This document shows positions 7,004-10,011 of a stretch of 10,011 nt of DNA, in pieces (position 1 is the stretch's first letter; each line of letters starts with the position of its first letter). The stretch is from Acidobacteriota bacterium (GTDB taxonomy: Bacteria > Acidobacteriota > Terriglobia > Terriglobales > SCQP01): the NCBI GenBank assembly GCA_021823305.1, contig JAKAOE010000015.1, positions 1 through 10,011 on the forward strand. Reading direction: 5' to 3'. Both the position numbers and the translations under genes were made by a program. The notes under the pieces are model-generated. The model had not been told where the DNA came from and did not search any database. It saw only the letters and a list, made by a program, of their open reading frames with translations.

Positions 7004-7140
7004 TCACTCCTGGCGCAGCGCGGCCACCGGATCGGCGCGGCCGGCCCGGCGCGAGCACCAGGCGTGTGATTTGGGCCGGGCGCGCGCCGCAGGCCACGCG
7101 CACGCCGAACTCACCCCGCCGCCGGCTGACGTTGTAAGCG
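7004..7140 (-). pseudogene. Relic of a MacB/ADOP-type ABC transporter permease C-terminus
   Basis: Reading the minus strand from 7140, one frame gives AYNVSRRRGEFGVRVACGAR and then PAQITRLVLA, which matches the conserved cytoplasmic loop of MacB/FtsX-like permeases (the 'SRRTREIGIRMALGA...VLRLVL' pattern). A few bases later the reading moves to another frame, giving SRRAGRADPVAALRQE and a TGA stop at 7006-7004. That is the usual C-terminal end of the same family (ARRAARxDPxxALR-E). The roughly 65 residues with the last membrane helices that should lie between are missing, and everything N-terminal is gone. So this is a truncated gene with an internal deletion and a frame change. ADOP permeases are abundant in Acidobacteriota. 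The relic begins immediately after the vapC stop codon and ends 3 bp from the esterase stop. Confidence 0.7.
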
Positions 7141-7144
7141 GCGC

Positions 7145-7525
7145 TCAGCCTTGCAGGAGGCGTTGCAACTGATCGAAGTGCGCGTCGTCGTGCGCGAGCT
7201 CTAAACCGTGGACGCGCGCGCAGGCGAAGATCAGGCAATCGGCGGCAGGCGCCGCGAAGCCGGTCGCGCGGTTCCGGCCGGCCAGCGCGATGGCGCTGTC
7301 CCAGACCGGCGGGGTGATCGGGAAGTCGGGCAACACCGCCTGGATGCGCAAGAGCACGTCGCGCTCGGCCTTGCCGCCTACGCCGCGCCAGAGCTCCAGC
7401 CGGACGGGTGGGCACCAGGCGGCCTCGCCGGCCGCCAGCAGCGCCTTCACCCGCTCGCGCTTGGCCGCGTCGCCGCTGCGGCGGAAAAAGTGCACCCACA
7501 GGGAGCTGTCAATCAGCACGGGCAT
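7145..7525 (-). CDS. vapC: VapC-type PIN-domain ribonuclease toxin
   Basis: It is probably a Mg-dependent endoribonuclease toxin that cleaves RNA when freed from its antitoxin. The protein has 126 residues, typical for a single PIN domain. The acidic active-site residues can be placed: D6 in VLIDSSLWVHFF, E44 in RLELWRG, D96 in AADCLIFACAR and D114 in HDDAHFDQL, giving the expected four-acid set. ATG 7525 is chosen because the PIN fold begins at once with PVLIDSS; the frame is open upstream, but that stretch overlaps vapB and is not PIN-like. The gene overlaps the end of vapB by 17 bases, so translation is likely coupled; GAGG lies 11 bases upstream. All key residues are present, so the toxin looks intact. 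The RNA target is unknown. Confidence 0.9.
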   Translation of the reverse strand: MPVLIDSSLWVHFFRRSGDAAKRERVKALLAAGEAAWCPPVRLELWRGVGGKAERDVLLRIQAVLPDFPITPPVWDSAIALAGRNRATGFAAPAADCLIFACARVHGLELAHDDAHFDQLQRLLQG

Positions 7526-7742
7526 GCTGGGCGCGTCCTCGCGGCAGGTCGGCGGCCTCGATCGCCTCGTTGGTGGGGAAATCGTCGGGGAACGCCCCCG
7601 CGTACCGGGCGAGCTCCGCCATCCGCCGCCGGCGGATGTAATCGCGCAGAATCCCCACCACCGCCTCGCGCTTGGTGCCCGCCTTGGTCCAGCGCATGGA
7701 TTCCGCCAATACTTCATCTGGAATATCAATGGTCGTTTTCAT
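7509..7742 (-). CDS. vapB: VapB-type ribbon-helix-helix antitoxin
   Basis: A 77-residue partner of the PIN toxin. The N-terminal half fits a ribbon-helix-helix DNA-binding fold: strand MKTTIDIP (1-8), helix one about 9-20, then TKREAVVGILRDYIRRRR (23-40) as helix two. The C-terminal 35 residues, including FPDDFPTNEAIEAADLP, would wrap around and inhibit the toxin. It resembles the VapB/DUF2191 antitoxins, whose common pattern is 'TTLDIDDxLL...TKTEAVxxALRxxxRRRR'. The start is ATG 7742, with GGAA only two bases upstream, so initiation may be inefficient. Antitoxins of this kind usually repress their own operon with the toxin as co-repressor, which fits the imperfect palindrome directly before the gene. 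Confidence 0.88.
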   Translation of the reverse strand: MKTTIDIPDEVLAESMRWTKAGTKREAVVGILRDYIRRRRMAELARYAGAFPDDFPTNEAIEAADLPRGRAQHARAD

Positions 7743-7744
7743 GC

Positions 7745-7767
7745 TTCCATCTTACGCTAATGAGGAA
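7745..7767. promoter_or_regulatory. Candidate vapBC operator palindrome
   Basis: An imperfect inverted repeat: arm TTCCATCTTA (7745-7754), centre CGC (7755-7757), arm TAATGAGGAA (7758-7767). Seven of ten positions pair, including the outer TTCC/GGAA and the inner TTA/TAA. It ends three bases before the vapB start codon and is AT-rich compared with its surroundings, as expected for an operator of a ribbon-helix-helix repressor. Inferred by position and symmetry. Confidence 0.45.
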
Positions 7768-7816
7768 TATCGGGTCGCGTTGGCGGGCGCACCGCGGCGC
7801 GGTTGCGCGAGTGCCC

Positions 7817-7822
7817 TACAAT
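7817..7822 (+). promoter_or_regulatory. Candidate -10 element (TACAAT) for the CPBP protease gene
   Basis: TACAAT matches the -10 consensus at five of six positions in GC-rich DNA, eight bases before the ATG at 7831. Transcription would start at about 7829, so the mRNA would be leaderless or nearly so. No -35 hexamer is recognisable at the proper distance, and AGG sits only two bases before the ATG. Confidence 0.3.
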
Positions 7823-7830
7823 GGCAGGCT

Positions 7831-10011
7831 ATGGCACCTCCGGGGCCGCGGGTGAAGCTGGACCGCCGTGACTGGCGGTTGATCGGCATCGCTGTCCTGG
7901 TCGCCGTCGTTTCCCTTTACGTCGTCTCGCGCTACTTCCGCGCCGCGTTTCCGCAAGCTTCGATCAACTTCCAGATCTCCTCTGCCGGCTCCGAGCCGGT
8001 GGCCGAGGCGTTTCTGCGCTCGCAGGGGCTGTCCACCGCCGGCTTCATGCACGCCGAGCAGTTCGGCTACGACGGCGACGCCATGGTGTTCCTGGAGCGC
8101 GAGCTCGGCCTGCGCCGCGCCGACAAGCTGATGGGTTCGACCCTGCAGCTCTGGCGCTGGCAAAACCGCTGGTTCCGGCCGCTGACGAAGGAGGAGTTCT
8201 ACGTCTCGGTCTCCACCGCCGGGCCGGTGGTGGGCTTCGCCCACGTCATCCCCACCGATGCGCCCGGCGCGCATCTCACCGAGGCCCAGGCGCTGGCGGT
8301 GGCGGAGCGCTTCCTCACTGGGACCATGCACCAGAATTGGAAGGGCTGGGTGATGATCGGCGCGGCGCAGCACGTGCGCCCGCGCCGCGTGGACTACGAC
8401 TTCACTTGGCGCGATCCGGCGCCGTTGACGGCCCACCCCACCGGCTACCTGGCGCTGGCGCAGCACCGCTTCCGTGTCAGCGTGCAGGGCGGCGCGGTGG
8501 GCGCCTACAGCGACTACCTCGAGGTCCCCGATCAGTGGCAGCGCGACTACGCCAACCTGCGCTCGCAGAACAACAACGCCGGCGTGGTGGACACCGGCCT
8601 GCTGCTGCTCGTCTTCGTGGCGATGCTGTTCGTGCTGGTGATGCGCATCCGCCGCGGCGACATCCGCTGGCGGCCGGCGCTGTGGGTGGGGGCGGCGGGC
8701 GCGGCGCTGAGCTTCCTCGCCACGCTCAACGGCTTCGGCGCCAATCTCTACGCCTATCCCACCACCACCTCGTGGCCGGCCTTCCTCGCCAGCAACCTGA
8801 TCAACGCCGTGTATGTGGCCGGCGCCACCGGCGCGTTCCTGATCGTGCTCACCGCCACCGCCGAGTCGCTCTACCGCGAGCGCTTCGGCCAACACGTGGC
8901 GCTGGAGAATTTCCTCAGCTGGCGCGGCGTGCGCAGCAAGACGTTCCTGATCAGCGTGGTGCTGGGGTTGTCGCTGGCGGCGTTCTTCTTCGCCTATCAG
9001 ACGGTGTTTTACCTCATCGCCAACCACTTCGGCGCCTGGGCGCCGGCCGACATTCCCTACGACGACCTGCTCAACACCAGGCTGCCCTGGGCCTACGTGC
9101 TGTTCAGCGGATTCTTTCCGGCGATCTCGGAGGAGTTCGGCTTCCGCATGCTGGCCATTCCGCTGTTCGAAAAATGGTTCCGCTGGCTCTGGGTGGCGGT
9201 CATCGCGGCCTCCTTCCTCTGGGGCTTCGGCCACGCCACCTATCCCAACGAGCCGTTCTACATCCGCGGCCTGGAGGTCGGCCTGGGCGGCATCCTGCTG
9301 AGCTGGATTATGATCCGCTACGGCATCCTCACCACGGTGGTGTGGCACTACACCGTGGACGCGCTCTATACCGCGATGCTGCTGCTGCGCGCCCACGATC
9401 TCTATTTGCGCTCCAGCGGCGCCTTCACCGCGCTGCTGGCGGTGGCGCCGCTGCTGGTGGCGATCGTGGCCTACCGGCGTGCGCGCGGCTTCGAGCCCGA
9501 GGCCGCACTCACCAACGCCGCCGTCGCGGCGGAAGCCGCCGCGCCGCCGCCGGCCGCGCCCGCCGCCGCCGCGCCGGCGGAGATCGCGCCCGCGCCCGCG
9601 CCGCCGCACATCCCCTACGCGCCCATCTCCGGCCCCAACTGGACCGCCGGCCTGATCGTCGCCGGCGCGCTGCTGTCCGCCTTCGCCGTGCCGGTGCCGC
9701 GCTGGGATAGCGTCCTGCCCTGGCGCCTGGGCCCGCGCCAGGCGGTCGCTGCGGCGCGCGCCTTTCTGCGCGGCCAGGGCTTCCATCTCGCCGGCTATCG
9801 CGCCGTGCCCGCCGTCGCCACCGCGCTCACTGCCAGCCACGGCGAGGAGAACCGCATCGCCGCCAGCGACATTTTCCGTCGAGGCGGCCCGCTGGCCCTG
9901 CGCCGCGCCTTTTCCTCTCCCGGCGACGGCCACCCCGCGGTGCCGGCCGACTTCTGGCAGGTGCGCTTCTTCCGCCCGCTGCAGGCGGAGGAGTTCGCTG
10001 TGGCTCTGCGC
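7831..10011 (+). CDS. Large CPBP-family (CAAX-protease-like) intramembrane metalloprotease, 3' end outside window
   Basis: I read 727 residues without a stop. After a first membrane segment (about 17-36) comes a large, probably extracytoplasmic region (about 37-254), then a multi-helix membrane domain (about 256-550). The membrane domain carries the CPBP/Abi glutamate-histidine motifs: SEEFGFR (E434, E435, R439), FLWGFGH (H468) and WHYTVD (H506, D510). These residues make a membrane-embedded metal-dependent peptidase likely. An Ala/Pro-rich linker (about 560-592) and another membrane segment (about 603-622) follow. A second domain then begins that resembles the first: AFLRGQG (644-650) with RFFRPLQAEEF (712-722) mirrors AFLRSQG (60-66) with RWFRPLTKEEF (113-123). 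ATG 7831 is chosen because no better in-frame start precedes it. CPBP proteins include prenyl-protein proteases and bacteriocin-immunity proteins; this one's substrate is unknown. Confidence 0.85.
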   Translation, partial: MAPPGPRVKLDRRDWRLIGIAVLVAVVSLYVVSRYFRAAFPQASINFQISSAGSEPVAEAFLRSQGLSTAGFMHAEQFGYDGDAMVFLERELGLRRADKLMGSTLQLWRWQNRWFRPLTKEEFYVSVSTAGPVVGFAHVIPTDAPGAHLTEAQALAVAERFLTGTMHQNWKGWVMIGAAQHVRPRRVDYDFTWRDPAPLTAHPTGYLALAQHRFRVSVQGGAVGAYSDYLEVPDQWQRDYANLRSQNNNAGVVDTGLLLLVFVAMLFVLVMRIRRGDIRWRPALWVGAAGAALSFLATLNGFGANLYAYPTTTSWPAFLASNLINAVYVAGATGAFLIVLTATAESLYRERFGQHVALENFLSWRGVRSKTFLISVVLGLSLAAFFFAYQTVFYLIANHFGAWAPADIPYDDLLNTRLPWAYVLFSGFFPAISEEFGFRMLAIPLFEKWFRWLWVAVIAASFLWGFGHATYPNEPFYIRGLEVGLGGILLSWIMIRYGILTTVVWHYTVDALYTAMLLLRAHDLYLRSSGAFTALLAVAPLLVAIVAYRRARGFEPEAALTNAAVAAEAAAPPPAAPAAAAPAEIAPAPAPPHIPYAPISGPNWTAGLIVAGALLSAFAVPVPRWDSVLPWRLGPRQAVAAARAFLRGQGFHLAGYRAVPAVATALTASHGEENRIAASDIFRRGGPLALRRAFSSPGDGHPAVPADFWQVRFFRPLQAEEFAVALR
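9508..9606 (+). repeat. GCC/GCG-rich low-complexity stretch encoding an Ala/Pro linker
   Basis: Residues 560-592 of the CPBP protein are almost only alanine and proline (for example AAPPPAAPAAAAPAE). The DNA is a run of GCC, GCG and CCG codons. It separates the protease membrane domain from the second extracytoplasmic half and is probably a flexible linker; such DNA is prone to length change. Confidence 0.75.

Noticed and set aside
7001..7830. Insertion sequence or att site bounding the vapBC/permease-relic region
   Set aside because: I found no transposase, no terminal inverted repeats and no matching direct repeats at the borders; the region is better described as a deletion scar.
7816..9933. 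Very long open frame on the minus strand (about 705 codons) opposite the CPBP gene
   Set aside because: It is rich in Arg, Gly, His and Gln with no recognisable motif; long antisense frames are expected in very GC-rich genes. The plus-strand frame has clear protease motifs and membrane segments.

Overview
The window is very GC-rich, densely packed bacterial DNA. It most likely comes from the phylum Acidobacteriota. Three things point there: an outer-membrane porin-like protein of a type I associate with that phylum, a relic that looks like the C-terminus of an acidobacterial ADOP/MacB-type permease, and a large CPBP-family membrane protease with extracytoplasmic domains. This placement rests on pattern recognition, not a search. 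No rRNA, tRNA, CRISPR array or intact insertion sequence is visible.

Layout, left to right. (1) 1-1366, minus: the N-terminal 455 residues of a B12-dependent class II ribonucleotide reductase (nrdJ), running off the left edge. It has a good sigma70-type promoter and an A-tract palindrome upstream (about 1432-1483). (2) 1550-2509, minus: a six-helix YihY/BrkB-family membrane protein. (3) 2518-2592: a divergent intergenic region with two CTGTAAT units 11 bp apart, resembling a Pho box. (4) 2593-3948, plus: a secreted beta-rich porin-like protein. (5) 3955-5256, minus: a class III PLP-dependent aminotransferase, convergent with the porin gene at a 6-bp gap. (6) 5348-7000, plus: a secreted two-domain esterase-type alpha/beta hydrolase. 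(7) 7004-7140, minus: a short decayed permease relic. (8) 7145-7742, minus: an overlapping vapB-vapC toxin-antitoxin pair with a candidate operator. (9) 7831-10011, plus: a large CPBP-family membrane protease, open at the right edge, whose N-terminal extracytoplasmic segment reappears after the protease domain.

The genes do not form one pathway. Most are single transcription units in alternating orientation, covering DNA precursor synthesis, envelope proteins, amino-acid metabolism and a secreted hydrolase. Around 7.0-7.8 kb lies a small accessory island, the vapBC pair next to a broken permease end, which looks like the scar of a past rearrangement. The points most worth following are the Pho-box-like repeat before the porin, the internal duplication in the CPBP protein and the permease relic.
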